Shown: positions 21,540-30,689 of the stretch, in pieces
Numbering within the stretch: position 1 is the stretch's first letter
Layout of the letters: the number at the start of each line of letters is the position of its first letter
Assembly: GCA_022824025.1 (NCBI GenBank)
Contig: JAJEBF010000003.1
Coordinates: 285,699 to 349,698, forward strand
Direction: 5' to 3'
DNA: 64,000 nucleotides
Origin: Caldilineaceae bacterium
Lineage (GTDB): Bacteria; Chloroflexota; Anaerolineae; Caldilineales; Caldilineaceae
The notes under the pieces: model-generated
Told to the model about the DNA's origin: nothing
The model's database searches: none
Seen by the model: only the letters and a program-made list of their open reading frames with translations
Program-made: the position numbers and the translations under genes

Positions 21540-21661
21540 CTTGGAAAAAGACACGACAATCGGGGCGTCACGCACGAGCCTGGATTCTCGTCTTTCCAGC
21601 CGCTCACTCAGGCCGCACTCTCTAGAATTGCCGCTATCGCGTTGAACTGCCTTTTTCCAAG
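21540..21661 (+). promoter_or_regulatory. Leader with perfect 11-bp inverted repeat
   Basis: CTTGGAAAAAG at 21540-21550 is exactly complementary to CTTTTTCCAAG at 21651-21661. The arms enclose about 100 bases and lie wholly inside the predicted 5' leader of the first PhyH gene, ending about 45 bases before its start. They could close a large structured RNA. I do not recognise a known riboswitch consensus inside. Confidence 0.4.
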
Positions 21662-21706
21662 AGCATCGCCAACAAGAACTTTCTGACACAAATCCCGAGG
21701 TCTACG

Positions 21707-22471
21707 ATGCACATTACCGACGCCCAACGAGAGCAATACCGCAATGAAGGATTCATGATTCTCGAAAACGTAATACGTCCTGATCAGGTGGAAGGACTGC
21801 GAGAGGAGTGTCAGCGCAACATCGACAAGTACGATGCCGAAATGGAAGCCAAAGGAGTAACGGTACAGGGCATCAATCACTACAAGAAACGCTACTTTAT
21901 CCCCAGGCGAGGCATGGAAAGCCCCATCATCACTGACTTTCTTTTCAGCGAGCTGATGGGGGACATCTGCAGAGCCACTCTGGGCGACAACGCGTTTCTG
22001 TTCCACGAGCAATACGTCGTCAAATTCGCCGAAGTGGGCACAAAGTTTGGTTGGCATCAGGATTCAGGATACATTGGCCACTACCACAGACCCTACCTTT
22101 CATGTTGGTGCGCGCTGGACGATATGTCCAACGAGAATGGTACCGTTTCAGTGCTGCCTTACTCTGCAATCGGCATGAAACCGGACGATCTTTACGACCA
22201 TGAAATTGAGGCCGGCAGCAACGACAAGATTGGATACCAGGGGGATCACCCAGGTGTCCCGGCCCTGGTTCCCTCAGGCAGCATCGTCGTCTTCAGCAGC
22301 CGTACCTTTCACCGCAGCGGACCCAACACCACGTCGAAGGTCCGGCGCTGCTATCTCGCCCAGTATTCCGCCGAACCCATTATGAACCGCGAAGGGACGG
22401 ATTTCTGGGCCCAGGCCATACCCGTCCTGCAGGACGGCAAGCTCTGCCGGCCTGATTTCGCCGCAACCTAA
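21707..22471 (+). CDS. Phytanoyl-CoA dioxygenase (PhyH) family Fe(II)/2-oxoglutarate oxygenase, first of three
   Basis: A 254-residue single-domain oxygenase. The iron ligands are His117 and Asp119 in FGWHQDSGY, with distal His202 in RTFHRSGPNTT; the 2-oxoglutarate-binding Arg is probably 213 or 214. The N-terminal helix (DAQREQYRNEGFMILENV) is typical of the family. The intact triad predicts hydroxylation of a small molecule; bacterial PhyH members act on osmolytes, phosphonates, quorum signals and natural products, so phytanoyl-CoA itself is unlikely. It is driven by the promoter at 21483 through a long leader. The ribosome site is a modest CCGAGG. A 217-base gap separates it from the PhyH-HEAT gene. 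Confidence 0.9.
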   Translation: MHITDAQREQYRNEGFMILENVIRPDQVEGLREECQRNIDKYDAEMEAKGVTVQGINHYKKRYFIPRRGMESPIITDFLFSELMGDICRATLGDNAFLFHEQYVVKFAEVGTKFGWHQDSGYIGHYHRPYLSCWCALDDMSNENGTVSVLPYSAIGMKPDDLYDHEIEAGSNDKIGYQGDHPGVPALVPSGSIVVFSSRTFHRSGPNTTSKVRRCYLAQYSAEPIMNREGTDFWAQAIPVLQDGKLCRPDFAAT

Positions 22472-22688
22472 TGGATATCCCACACGAGCCCAAGAGTACT
22501 TGAATTTCGAATCAGCGGTGCAGCATGGTGTGCTCCAGTCACGACGCCATCGCGAAAAGTCGTAGTTTCAAATGAGATCCACATTAGTTGGGCATCTCAA
22601 CGCATTTGCGGCCCTCTTGATATTATTTCTTTGACACAATTCACACTGCTCTAGCGCAGCCCTGTAACGAACGAGGAAGGGAAGTGAA

Positions 22689-24110
22689 ATGAGCGTTTCC
22701 AACTATCTTCTGACTGACGATCAGATGCAACAGTTCATCTCTCGCGGGTACCTGGTCTTGCAGACCGACTTTCCCAAGGAATTTCATGAAGGGCTCAACG
22801 CCAAACTGAATGAAGTCATGGAGAAGGAGGGGAACCCGGGCAACAACATACTGCCCCGATTAAGTGAAGTCGGTGAAATCGTTCAGAATCCTGTCGTGCG
22901 CGGGGCGTTGACGAGCGTCCTGGGGAATGACTACACGATTCACCCACATCGCCACTGTCACTTCACCTACCCTGGGCGCAAGGTGCAGGGCTGGCACAAG
23001 GACAGCTACTGGGGCCACCAGAAGGTTCGAAACCACCACAACTGGTGGGCCATGATCTTCTATTACCCCCAGGCCGTCGATGAAAGGATGGGCCCGTCAG
23101 GCCTGCTGGAAGGATCACAATACTATACGAAACGGGCCGGAGACAGCACCGAAAAGCCGGTTTTCCTTGAAGGACCGGAAGGGACCTTCGCCCTCATCCA
23201 TTACGATCTGTGGCACAGGGGCGGCGCGAATCTTTCCCAAAAGAACCGGGCCATGATGAAGTTCCAATTCGTGCGCATGGAAGCGCCTTCAGGGCCGGCC
23301 TGGAAGAACAAGAATGATGACTGGACCCCAGTCGAGAATGCACAGGTCGATCACAACGCCGTTTGGTCTCACCAGTGGAACTGGCACCGCGGCTATTCGA
23401 ACTCGCAGCAAAACGGCGACGCCCGCCAGGCCGTTAGACAGAATGGACACGGGAATGAGAGATCCGATGCGGCCGAACTGGCGGAGAAGCTGGCCTCCAG
23501 ATACGAACCGGAAGGCGTCGAATCAGCCTATCGTCTGGCTTCATCTGGCGCCAAGGCAGTTCCATTTCTTGCCGATGCCCTGACCAGCGGAGACGCAACG
23601 GCCTCCCGCAATGCGGGGTACGCGTTGAGCGCGATCGGGAACGCCGGGCAGGAAACCTTGATCGATGCCCTGAAGCACGACACAGAAACGGCGCGTACGC
23701 ACGCTGCTTTTGCGCTGGGCGAATCCGGGCACGCCGGCAGCGACGTAGCCGGCGCCGTAGCTGAAGCCGTGACAGACTCATCCGTTGTGGTTCGGCGCAC
23801 CGCTGTCGAGGCCCTGGGCCAGCTTCAATGTCCGGCAGAAAGGATCCTCCCGGCCCTGGAAAGGGCAATGAAAGACGACGACGGGCAGGTTCGCTTCACC
23901 GCCGCCCTTTCGATGCAGCGCCTCGGGACCAAGGCAGCCCCGGCCATTCCCGCATTGCAGGACGCTCTTCGCGACGAAAACCGATACGTTTGCGCCAACG
24001 CAGTTGACGCGCTGCGACGTATCGGAACCGCCGAGAGCCTCAACATCGCCCTTGACTACCTGAGCGCCCATCGCTGGTGCCCATCCACGACGCCGGACAA
24101 TCTCTTTTAG
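22689..24110 (+). CDS. PhyH-family oxygenase fused to C-terminal HEAT repeats
   Basis: A 473-residue protein. Residues 1-235 are a PhyH-type oxygenase: iron ligands His103 and Asp105 (GWHKDSYWG), distal His176 (YDLWHRGGANLS) and a likely 2-oxoglutarate Arg187. A Gln/Asn-rich linker (about 236-258) leads to about five HEAT repeats of the PBS-lyase type (260-455), each with an ALxxxGDxxVRxxAAxALG-like pattern, for example AAFALGESGHAG and RRTAVEALGQL. HEAT arrays bind partner proteins, so the oxygenase may act on a carrier-bound or protein substrate, or be tethered to its neighbours. The start is backed by GGAAGGGAAG seven bases before the ATG. The next PhyH gene begins 12 bases after the stop. 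Confidence 0.9.
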   Translation: MSVSNYLLTDDQMQQFISRGYLVLQTDFPKEFHEGLNAKLNEVMEKEGNPGNNILPRLSEVGEIVQNPVVRGALTSVLGNDYTIHPHRHCHFTYPGRKVQGWHKDSYWGHQKVRNHHNWWAMIFYYPQAVDERMGPSGLLEGSQYYTKRAGDSTEKPVFLEGPEGTFALIHYDLWHRGGANLSQKNRAMMKFQFVRMEAPSGPAWKNKNDDWTPVENAQVDHNAVWSHQWNWHRGYSNSQQNGDARQAVRQNGHGNERSDAAELAEKLASRYEPEGVESAYRLASSGAKAVPFLADALTSGDATASRNAGYALSAIGNAGQETLIDALKHDTETARTHAAFALGESGHAGSDVAGAVAEAVTDSSVVVRRTAVEALGQLQCPAERILPALERAMKDDDGQVRFTAALSMQRLGTKAAPAIPALQDALRDENRYVCANAVDALRRIGTAESLNIALDYLSAHRWCPSTTPDNLF

Positions 24111-24122
24111 AGGAATGCAACC

Positions 24123-25049
24123 ATGAAGCAATCCGTCATGGACCCGGGAATCGAGGCGGGTCTCATTTCCCTGTCAGTCGAAGACCTGGACGTTGCCGAG
24201 GCCGCGGCAATCTACAGGCAGTACGGATGCCTCGTCGTGCGCGGTCTGATGAAGCCATATGTGGAGGACATGGCAGCAGACATAGCCGCCACAGTCGAAC
24301 AGTCGATTGCGCTCCTCGACCAGGCCGAAAAGAAACCTGAAGGATGGGTCTCGCCCAACGGCTCGCTCTTCATCCCCGCGCCCGAAGGATATAGCCGTGA
24401 CAAGCAGATCATGACCGTAGGAATCAGCTATCTGACGAGCGCGGCATTCCTCCGCTCTGCTTTGGATCCGACTGCCCTGGATATCCTGGAAGCAATTCTT
24501 GGCCCTAACATCGAGCTCTTCGGACAGGGCCAGTCGCTTGTCAAGGAACCGGTGGGCGGCCATCCCAAACATTTGCACCAGGACTCAGCCTATTTCGAGC
24601 ATCGGTTCGAAGGGCCGGTGGCTATCCTGTCCTATGTTGTCGACACAGACCTCTCCAATGGCGCTCTTCATGTCGTGCCCGGCACGCACAAGAAGGGCCA
24701 GCTCCGCCATGTGGACACCTTCTCGCACCTCGGCCTCGACGAAGACGAATGGCCCTGGGACGCATCCCTCCCCGTTACCGGACTGGCGGGAGATTCAATC
24801 TTCTTTCACGTCAGGACTGTGCACGGTTCGAAGCAGAACTACTCCGACTCGCCCCGTCCGGTTTTCATAAATCGCTACAGACGGCCTGACGATTACGCAG
24901 TCATCAGAGCAACGACCACGGCCAATCGCGCTGAAGCGGAGAAGCGGGCCCTGCGCGCCCGCCGCGATGACGAGCCGAAAGGGCTGATGGTCAGAGGTTT
25001 CCGGCCTTTCTCAATGTCCGACGGGGCCGGCGCTGATGGGGCGGCATAG
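24123..25049 (+). CDS. PhyH-family Fe(II)/2-oxoglutarate oxygenase, third in cluster
   Basis: A 308-residue oxygenase with iron ligands His152 and Asp154 (KHLHQDSAYFEH), distal His234 (FFHVRTVHGSKQN) and a probable 2-oxoglutarate Arg251 (INRYRRPDD). The double-His start of the HLHQD motif and the long GTHKKGQ insert are like PhyH enzymes of natural-product and osmolyte pathways. A GAGGAA ribosome site lies nine bases upstream of the ATG. Its 3' end overlaps the MFS transporter gene by 14 bases, so oxygenase and transporter are almost certainly co-expressed. Confidence 0.9.
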   Translation: MKQSVMDPGIEAGLISLSVEDLDVAEAAAIYRQYGCLVVRGLMKPYVEDMAADIAATVEQSIALLDQAEKKPEGWVSPNGSLFIPAPEGYSRDKQIMTVGISYLTSAAFLRSALDPTALDILEAILGPNIELFGQGQSLVKEPVGGHPKHLHQDSAYFEHRFEGPVAILSYVVDTDLSNGALHVVPGTHKKGQLRHVDTFSHLGLDEDEWPWDASLPVTGLAGDSIFFHVRTVHGSKQNYSDSPRPVFINRYRRPDDYAVIRATTTANRAEAEKRALRARRDDEPKGLMVRGFRPFSMSDGAGADGAA

Positions 25050-26409
25050 CGACCAAGCGAACTGGAATTTCTCGGTAAGCCTCTGGGATATCACCTTCAT
25101 CACCCTGGCGTTCAGTTTCATTTCGCGCGAAACTGTGATCCCTGTCCTGGTGAGCCAGCTGACCGACTCCAAGCTGGTAATCGGCCTGATTCCGGCCATG
25201 TGGGCCCTCGGCCTATACCTTCCCCAACTCCTGACAGCCAATTGGGCCGAAAGTATGCCCTATAAGAAGCCCTTTGTTATGCGAATCGGCTTCTTCCTGG
25301 AAAGACTGCCCTATTTTCTTGTTGGCCTCTCCATCCTTTTCTTCGCCCTCTCTGCCCCCACTGTCGCCCTCGTCACTGTTCTTGTTGGCCTCGCCATGGC
25401 AGCCTCGGGCGCCGGCCTCGGCACGCCTCCCTGGCTGGATATGATCGCCAAGGTGATCCCGGTCCGGCGTCGCGGCCTTTGGCTTGGCTTGGGCCATGGA
25501 ATCGGCCAGCTGATGGGCGTAATCGGCGCTTTTTTCGTGGGCCGGATTCTCGTCAGCCGCGCCTTTCCGGGCAACTACGCGCTACTCTTCTTTTTGGCCT
25601 TTACCTTTACGGTGGTCTCTTGGTTTGGCCTCGCGCTGACCAGGGAGCCTGCCAGCCAGGCAACCAAAAAGGCGCTTCCCGTCCTGCACTATCTGGGCCG
25701 CGTATCGTCTGTACTCAAGTGCGACGTCAATTACCGGCGCTACCTGGTCAGCAAGTCATTTGTCAATTTGGGAGGGATGAGCGCCGGGTTCTTCGCCGTC
25801 TACGGTACCGAAACATTCGCGCTCGACGGTCGCGGCGTTGGACTTCTCACCGCCGTCCTCGTAGGGACCCAAGCGGTTCTCAATCCGATGTGGGGCATTT
25901 TGGCCGATCGCGTCGGTCACAAGACCGTGTTGGCGGCCGCTGCCTTCTTTGTCTCGCTTGCCCCGCTCAGCGCGCTCTTCATCGGCGGCTTCGGGGGCCT
26001 TCTGCCCCAGCCTCAGCCCAACGAAGGCATTGGCGCACTGGTCATCTCGACCGTGACCCAGTCCCCGATCTGGGGGACCGTGCCGCTCGGCCTCATTCTA
26101 ACCTTCGTTTTCGTCGGATCTTTCCTGGCCGCGGATCACACCTCTTCACTCAACATCACCCTGGAATTCTCCGCGCCGCAGGACCGTCCTACCTATATCG
26201 GTCTTACCAATACCATCCTGGCTCCCGTCCTGATTGGGGCGCCTATTCTAGGTGGTTTGCTAGCCGGCTCGTTGGGCTACACCGCACTTTTTGCGGCGGC
26301 TTCCTTGTGCGGCGTCACATCTCTTCTTCTGATGGTCTTTTGGGTCAAGGAGCCGCGGCATACCACGCCGGTCAGCCTTGAGTCACAACCTTTCAGAACC
26401 ACTTCGTAG
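25036..26409 (+). CDS. MFS transporter linked to the PhyH cluster
   Basis: A 457-residue major facilitator with about 12 hydrophobic segments. Between helices 2 and 3 is an AESMPYKKPFVMR loop, and the later loop GILADRVGHKTVL is the DRxGxK/R signature repeat of the second half. The N-terminus before the first helix is short, with no signal peptide. It overlaps the preceding PhyH gene by 14 bases and is the last gene of the + strand run, so it likely exports the oxidised product or imports its precursor; direction cannot be told from sequence. It ends convergently 41 bases from the DUF368 gene. Confidence 0.88.
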   Translation: MGRHSDQANWNFSVSLWDITFITLAFSFISRETVIPVLVSQLTDSKLVIGLIPAMWALGLYLPQLLTANWAESMPYKKPFVMRIGFFLERLPYFLVGLSILFFALSAPTVALVTVLVGLAMAASGAGLGTPPWLDMIAKVIPVRRRGLWLGLGHGIGQLMGVIGAFFVGRILVSRAFPGNYALLFFLAFTFTVVSWFGLALTREPASQATKKALPVLHYLGRVSSVLKCDVNYRRYLVSKSFVNLGGMSAGFFAVYGTETFALDGRGVGLLTAVLVGTQAVLNPMWGILADRVGHKTVLAAAAFFVSLAPLSALFIGGFGGLLPQPQPNEGIGALVISTVTQSPIWGTVPLGLILTFVFVGSFLAADHTSSLNITLEFSAPQDRPTYIGLTNTILAPVLIGAPILGGLLAGSLGYTALFAAASLCGVTSLLLMVFWVKEPRHTTPVSLESQPFRTTS

Positions 26410-26450
26410 CTTAGGATATCCTTTGCCTTGCGGCTTTCATCCCTGCCACC

Positions 26451-27446
26451 CTACATGCCTTCACCAAGGCGATTCAGGACCAACACGATAAGAAATCCTG
26501 TGAGCGCAAGTCCCAGCGCCAGAAAAACCTCACCACCCAATGTTGAGGGCAGATAGTTTCGTTCAACCGTAGGCAGAATCTCGCCGTGCCGGTCAATGAT
26601 GAAGGCCACCGTCTCCTTCCACGGCCAGATCTTTCGCAGACTTCCCGCCATCAGGCCGATAAGAACCGCGATCGTCAGGTCATGATGCCGCTTAAACAAC
26701 CAGGCCAGGATCTGCGCAAAAGAAACGATTCCTACGACCGCGCCCCCACCGACAATTCCCAGGCTGACCAGATCGCGCTGGTTCACTGCGGCAAGAACAA
26801 ACTGGTACTTTCCCAGGAGCACCAAAATGAACGATCCCGATATACCCGGTAAAATCATGGCGCAGATCGCCAGCATCCCGCTCAGAAACAGATACCAGGC
26901 CGAGTCCGGTGTCTGCACAGGGACTGCCCCGACAATGAAGTAGGCCCCCACCGCCCCAAGGGCCAACCCTCCCATCAGCAAGCCGTTCCACCTTACAATC
27001 TTCCCGCGTATGGCAAAGATGGAGGCCGTTACCAGCCCAAAGAAGAAACTCCAGATTAACACAGGGTGGTTTTCCAATACCCACTCGAGCCAGGAGGCCA
27101 GCGTCACCACTGCCACGGCTATGCCGGCCAGGACCGCGGCCAGAAAACGGGCATTGACTGCATCCAGCGCCTCCAGCAGTTTGAACCGCAGCAGCGCCCC
27201 CCAAAGCGGCCAGCGCGCCCCCGCCCGTATGCTCATCACCAGTTCTTCATAGATTCCGAGAATGAAAGCCATCGTCCCGCCGGAAACTCCGGGAACAATG
27301 TCGGCGCAGCCCATCGCAAAGCCCCGCGCGGCCAACCCCAGATAATCTACGAACCTCCGCTGCTGGGCAGGCTGGACCACTGAAGTGCCTCCAGATTGGA
27401 AGGCAGGATCTGCCTGGCGCTCTCTGGCATGGGAATCCACGGTCAT
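26451..27446 (-). CDS. DUF368 (PopT-type) polyprenyl-phosphate transporter
   Basis: A 331-residue multi-pass membrane protein of the DUF368 family. The two halves each carry the family hallmark: CADIVPGVSGGTMAFILGIYE in the first helix region and AMILPGISGSFILVLLGKY in the second, arranged as inverted re-entrant repeats. DUF368 proteins have been shown to flip undecaprenyl phosphate back across the membrane for reuse in envelope synthesis. About 36 hydrophilic residues precede the first helix, longer than usual, so a later start is possible. It stands alone between convergent MFS and UxaA-type genes. Confidence 0.88.
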   Translation of the reverse strand: MTVDSHARERQADPAFQSGGTSVVQPAQQRRFVDYLGLAARGFAMGCADIVPGVSGGTMAFILGIYEELVMSIRAGARWPLWGALLRFKLLEALDAVNARFLAAVLAGIAVAVVTLASWLEWVLENHPVLIWSFFFGLVTASIFAIRGKIVRWNGLLMGGLALGAVGAYFIVGAVPVQTPDSAWYLFLSGMLAICAMILPGISGSFILVLLGKYQFVLAAVNQRDLVSLGIVGGGAVVGIVSFAQILAWLFKRHHDLTIAVLIGLMAGSLRKIWPWKETVAFIIDRHGEILPTVERNYLPSTLGGEVFLALGLALTGFLIVLVLNRLGEGM

Positions 27447-27624
27447 TTCGCATCCTTCCGCATTCGAAGCTCTCTCATCGCCGAATATTTCTTTCCTTTT
27501 CTCCAGTGCATCTTGTTGCTGGCCGCGCCAGCTTCTCAGACTGTCCTGGAAACTTGTCCCAGCCCCAGCCTCGAGAGGGACTCAAGAATGCGCGTTGAGG
27601 CCGGTCGCCCGTCAGCTCAGCAGT

Positions 27625-28833
27625 TCAGACCGGTAGGCAAGCTGGTCCGATCGGTTCGAAACTCTTGTACGTCAGCACGAATTCCTGGTGGCCCAGACTT
27701 TCAGACTTGGTCGGCGCGCCTCCGGCTACTGCCAGCACCTGCGAGAATATTTCCTCACCGACCTCGTCAAGTGTCGCCCTACCCTCCAAGATGCGTCCTG
27801 CGTCCACATCCATGTCACCTGCCATGCGCCGGAACGTATCCGGGTTGGCGCAGACCTTGATCACCGGCGAAATCGCGGACCCGACTACCGACCCTCTCCC
27901 CGTCGAAAACAGGGTCATGTGCGCGCCGCAGGCGATCAGTTCGGCAATCTCAGCATTGTCGTTGATATTGGGGAAGCCAAACCGCGCGCCGCCGTCTGGC
28001 ACGATATCCAAGAGATATAGTCCGCCAGCTGGGGGTACGTCTCCGGGTTTGATCAGTCCTGAGATTGGCGAAGAGCCGCTCTTGGCGTACGCGCCCATCG
28101 ACTTTTCCTCGACGGTTGACAGACCGCCGTCGGCATTCCCGACTGCAAAACTGCCGTGCCCCATCGTTGTATAGTAGCGGGCGGTCTTCTCCATCGTCGC
28201 AAGTATCTCTTCGCCGAGTTCTGGCGTAACGGCACGCTCGGCCATGATCCGTTCGCAGCCGATCAGTTCGCCGCCTTCCTCGAATATAGCCTTCGCGTCC
28301 TTCTCCACCAGCAAGTCAAAACACCGCCCGATCGCCGGGTTTGCCGTTATACCGCTCGTCGCATCGGAACCGCCGCATATCGCGCCCACGACTAGCTCAT
28401 CCACAGCCATTGTCACACGCGGCGTCGACTCTTCCAGTCCTGCCATCGTCTCTCCTAACCAGGCCTGGCCCTGCTCGACCGTCGACAGCGTGCCCCCCTT
28501 CTCTTGGATCACCAATGTCTCGACGGGCCTGCCGCTTTCTGCAATTTGCTTCGCCAGGCCCCGGCGGTCGAAACTCTCGCAGCCCAGCGAAACAAGAAGG
28601 GCTCCTCCGGTATTCGGATGCGTGCAAAGCCGCGCCATCATGTCATAGGCGTATTGGTTGGGATAGCAGCCGCCGAACCCGATCAAATGTACGCCCTGTT
28701 TGCGGTGGGGATAGACGATTTCCCGCGCTACGTGGTGGGCGCACTCCACCAGGTAGACGACCAGAATCGTATTGCGGATGCCCTTGCGGCCGTCCTGCCG
28801 CAGGTAACCTGAAAACTCGGCTTTCGCAGACAT
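27625..28833 (-). CDS. UxaA-family lyase, large (catalytic) subunit
   Basis: A 402-residue protein matching the C-terminal catalytic region of altronate dehydratase (UxaA) and the beta subunit of sulfolactate sulfo-lyase (SuyB). Family marks include GYLRQDGRKGIRN at the start, GFGGCYPN, VSLGCES, CGGSDATSGITANPAIG and the late PVIKVCANPDTF. Several cysteines are positioned as possible metal ligands. The small SAF-domain subunit is encoded 20 bases upstream, a split arrangement used by both enzyme types. The product is either a sugar-acid dehydratase yielding 2-keto-3-deoxy acids or a sulfo-lyase releasing sulfite. The neighbouring sugar dehydrogenase and aldolase genes favour the former. Confidence 0.85.
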   Translation of the reverse strand: MSAKAEFSGYLRQDGRKGIRNTILVVYLVECAHHVAREIVYPHRKQGVHLIGFGGCYPNQYAYDMMARLCTHPNTGGALLVSLGCESFDRRGLAKQIAESGRPVETLVIQEKGGTLSTVEQGQAWLGETMAGLEESTPRVTMAVDELVVGAICGGSDATSGITANPAIGRCFDLLVEKDAKAIFEEGGELIGCERIMAERAVTPELGEEILATMEKTARYYTTMGHGSFAVGNADGGLSTVEEKSMGAYAKSGSSPISGLIKPGDVPPAGGLYLLDIVPDGGARFGFPNINDNAEIAELIACGAHMTLFSTGRGSVVGSAISPVIKVCANPDTFRRMAGDMDVDAGRILEGRATLDEVGEEIFSQVLAVAGGAPTKSESLGHQEFVLTYKSFEPIGPACLPV

Positions 28834-28853
28834 CGGATCGCTCCTCGACCGAT

Positions 28854-29159
28854 CTATTCGGTCACCGAATCCAAAGTATACGTAGGAATGTAATCGCTCT
28901 TGATGTTGTGGACGTGAACGTGTTCACCCGCGCGTATATCGCGTGTCGCCGAGCCGATCGGCGCGCCGTACTTGATGATCTTTTCCCCGGCCGCAATGTC
29001 CCGCGCCGCGATCTTGTGCCCCAATTCGAGCGCTTTCTCGTGTACGGTTTCTCGCTCTCCGAACTTCAGAACTGTCCCCGCGGTCAAATTGCGCAGTAAC
29101 ACGTATACGTTGTCTACGTCCGAAATGCGCAGAAGCAGCCCGGTCTGTGCCTCGTCCAT
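28854..29159 (-). CDS. UxaA-family lyase, small SAF-domain subunit
   Basis: A 101-residue SAF-domain protein corresponding to the N-terminus of altronate dehydratase or to SuyA. Characteristic stretches are DNVYVLLRNLTAGT, LGHKIAARDIAAGEKIIKYG and ATRDIRAGEHVHVHNI. A much longer in-frame reading upstream to 29771 translates into low-complexity Arg/Trp-rich sequence and overlaps the MFS gene, so the ATG at 29159 (MDEAQTG) is chosen; it gives the expected size for this subunit. It precedes the large subunit by 20 bases and follows the MFS gene on the same strand. Confidence 0.85.
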   Translation of the reverse strand: MDEAQTGLLLRISDVDNVYVLLRNLTAGTVLKFGERETVHEKALELGHKIAARDIAAGEKIIKYGAPIGSATRDIRAGEHVHVHNIKSDYIPTYTLDSVTE

Positions 29160-29377
29160 CGTCTTGTTCGCTTCCCCGCAATGAGATCGCCTGGCATGGT
29201 CTTCGCAGACCCGGCGCAATCGACGCGCCGCCGTTTCCCACTTTCCCTTCGCCCATGGTGTCTTCGGCCTTTGTTGCGCCGCCCCTGAACATCTGCCTAT
29301 CATAGCCGAAAGTCGGGCATAGATACAGATCCGGAAAACGCGGCGCGGCGCCAGATTCAGTTCGGACGCGCCAACGC

Positions 29378-30628
29378 CTAACCGGCCTTGCGAGGGCTGG
29401 GGGCGCGCGAGACGGCCACCAACAAACTGGCAAGCAGATAGACGCCAATGATGCCAAGGAACGCCAGTCGGTAGTTCCCTTGGAAGTCGTAGGCCAGCCC
29501 TACAAGCACAGGGGCAACTGTCGGTCCGATTACCGTCAGCGGTTGAGCCAGCCCCCGAACGGCGCCAATGTAAGCGCGGCCAAAGTAACTGACCCAGAGA
29601 TACTCGCTCACAGGAATCGTGCCCCCGAAGCCGAAGCCATACAGAAAGAAACCGCCAAAGAGGAAAACGGGTTCTGCAGTTGAGGCGGCCAACAGCATCA
29701 GTCCCACACCCGTCCCACCAAACGCGAACGCCGTTACAGCCAGCCTGCGCGGGGGAAACCTTTGCAGGCAAAAGCCCCAGAATGCCTTGGAAAGCAGGTT
29801 TCCCAAGCCATTGACCGCCAGCGCAAGCGAAGCTGTTCGGCGAGAAAATGAGGCGTCGGTTGCAAAAGGGACGGCATGGGCCAGCACCGATGAGAGCGCG
29901 GCCTGATTCATACTGTAGCCGAGTAGGAGAAGCCAGAAGCCGGATGTGCGCAGAGCTTGCTGGGCCGTATAGGAGCGCGATCCCTCAAGGTCTGAGAACG
30001 CCTCGTCTTCCTCGAACGGGAGGGGATCGCCGTCAGGCCTAAGACCAACATCCTCCGGGGCGCGCCGCAATAGCAGGGCAACTGGTCCGACTGTGGCCAG
30101 CACGAACAGGGCCTGTACAATGTAACCGTTGCGCCACCCAACAGTGTCGACAATGAGCGTCATCGCGTAGGGTGCGATCAACCCGCCGAATGAGATGCCG
30201 GTAGAGCCAATCGCGAGCGCCCAGCCGCGACGACGAACAAACCATTTGTTTACAGTTGTGTTTACGACCAAAGGACCAAATAGCGTCCAGCCGACAAAGC
30301 CAGCGCAGAGATGCAAGGTCCAGAACAGCCACAGGTTGGATTGTCTGCCCAGGCCGTAGAGGCAGAGGGCAGATACGACCGCCCCCACCAAGGCTGGCAG
30401 CCTGGGACCGCGCCGGTCGACCAGGCGGCCCACAACGACGCCGGAAAGAGCGCCTGCCAGTACACCCAGCGACGATCCCAGGGTAAACTGCCACACTTGC
30501 CAGCCCAATTCCAGCACGACCGGACGCAAGAAGACGCTTACGGTTGACTGGCTTACGCTGAGAAAGGTGAACTGGAATAGAACCGCAGCGGCGACGATCC
30601 ACCAGCCGTAGAAGAGACGGGGAATCAA
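29378..30628 (-). CDS. MFS transporter, monocarboxylate/oxalate-formate-like
   Basis: A 416-residue transporter with about 12 helices. The opening FYGWWIVAAAVLFQF and the loop GRLVDRRGPRLPALVG are typical of the MFS branch that includes oxalate/formate antiporters and monocarboxylate transporters. The central loop (about 190-215) is hydrophilic, as expected. Its position between the Gfo/Idh/MocA dehydrogenase gene and the split UxaA-type lyase points to uptake of the organic acid processed by these enzymes. The gap to the upstream dehydrogenase gene is 61 bases; downstream there are 218 bases before the small lyase subunit. Confidence 0.87.
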   Translation of the reverse strand: MIPRLFYGWWIVAAAVLFQFTFLSVSQSTVSVFLRPVVLELGWQVWQFTLGSSLGVLAGALSGVVVGRLVDRRGPRLPALVGAVVSALCLYGLGRQSNLWLFWTLHLCAGFVGWTLFGPLVVNTTVNKWFVRRRGWALAIGSTGISFGGLIAPYAMTLIVDTVGWRNGYIVQALFVLATVGPVALLLRRAPEDVGLRPDGDPLPFEEDEAFSDLEGSRSYTAQQALRTSGFWLLLLGYSMNQAALSSVLAHAVPFATDASFSRRTASLALAVNGLGNLLSKAFWGFCLQRFPPRRLAVTAFAFGGTGVGLMLLAASTAEPVFLFGGFFLYGFGFGGTIPVSEYLWVSYFGRAYIGAVRGLAQPLTVIGPTVAPVLVGLAYDFQGNYRLAFLGIIGVYLLASLLVAVSRAPSPRKAG

Positions 30629-30689
30629 TCTGCAGCCCGCCCTGCAGCATGGGGATCAAGCATCGAATCTCTGTTCACGACCCAACGAT

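Noticed and set aside
29160..29771. Upstream extension of the small UxaA-type subunit to about 305 residues
   Set aside because: The added part is Arg/Trp-rich and overlaps the MFS gene on the same strand. The 101-residue form matches the family size.
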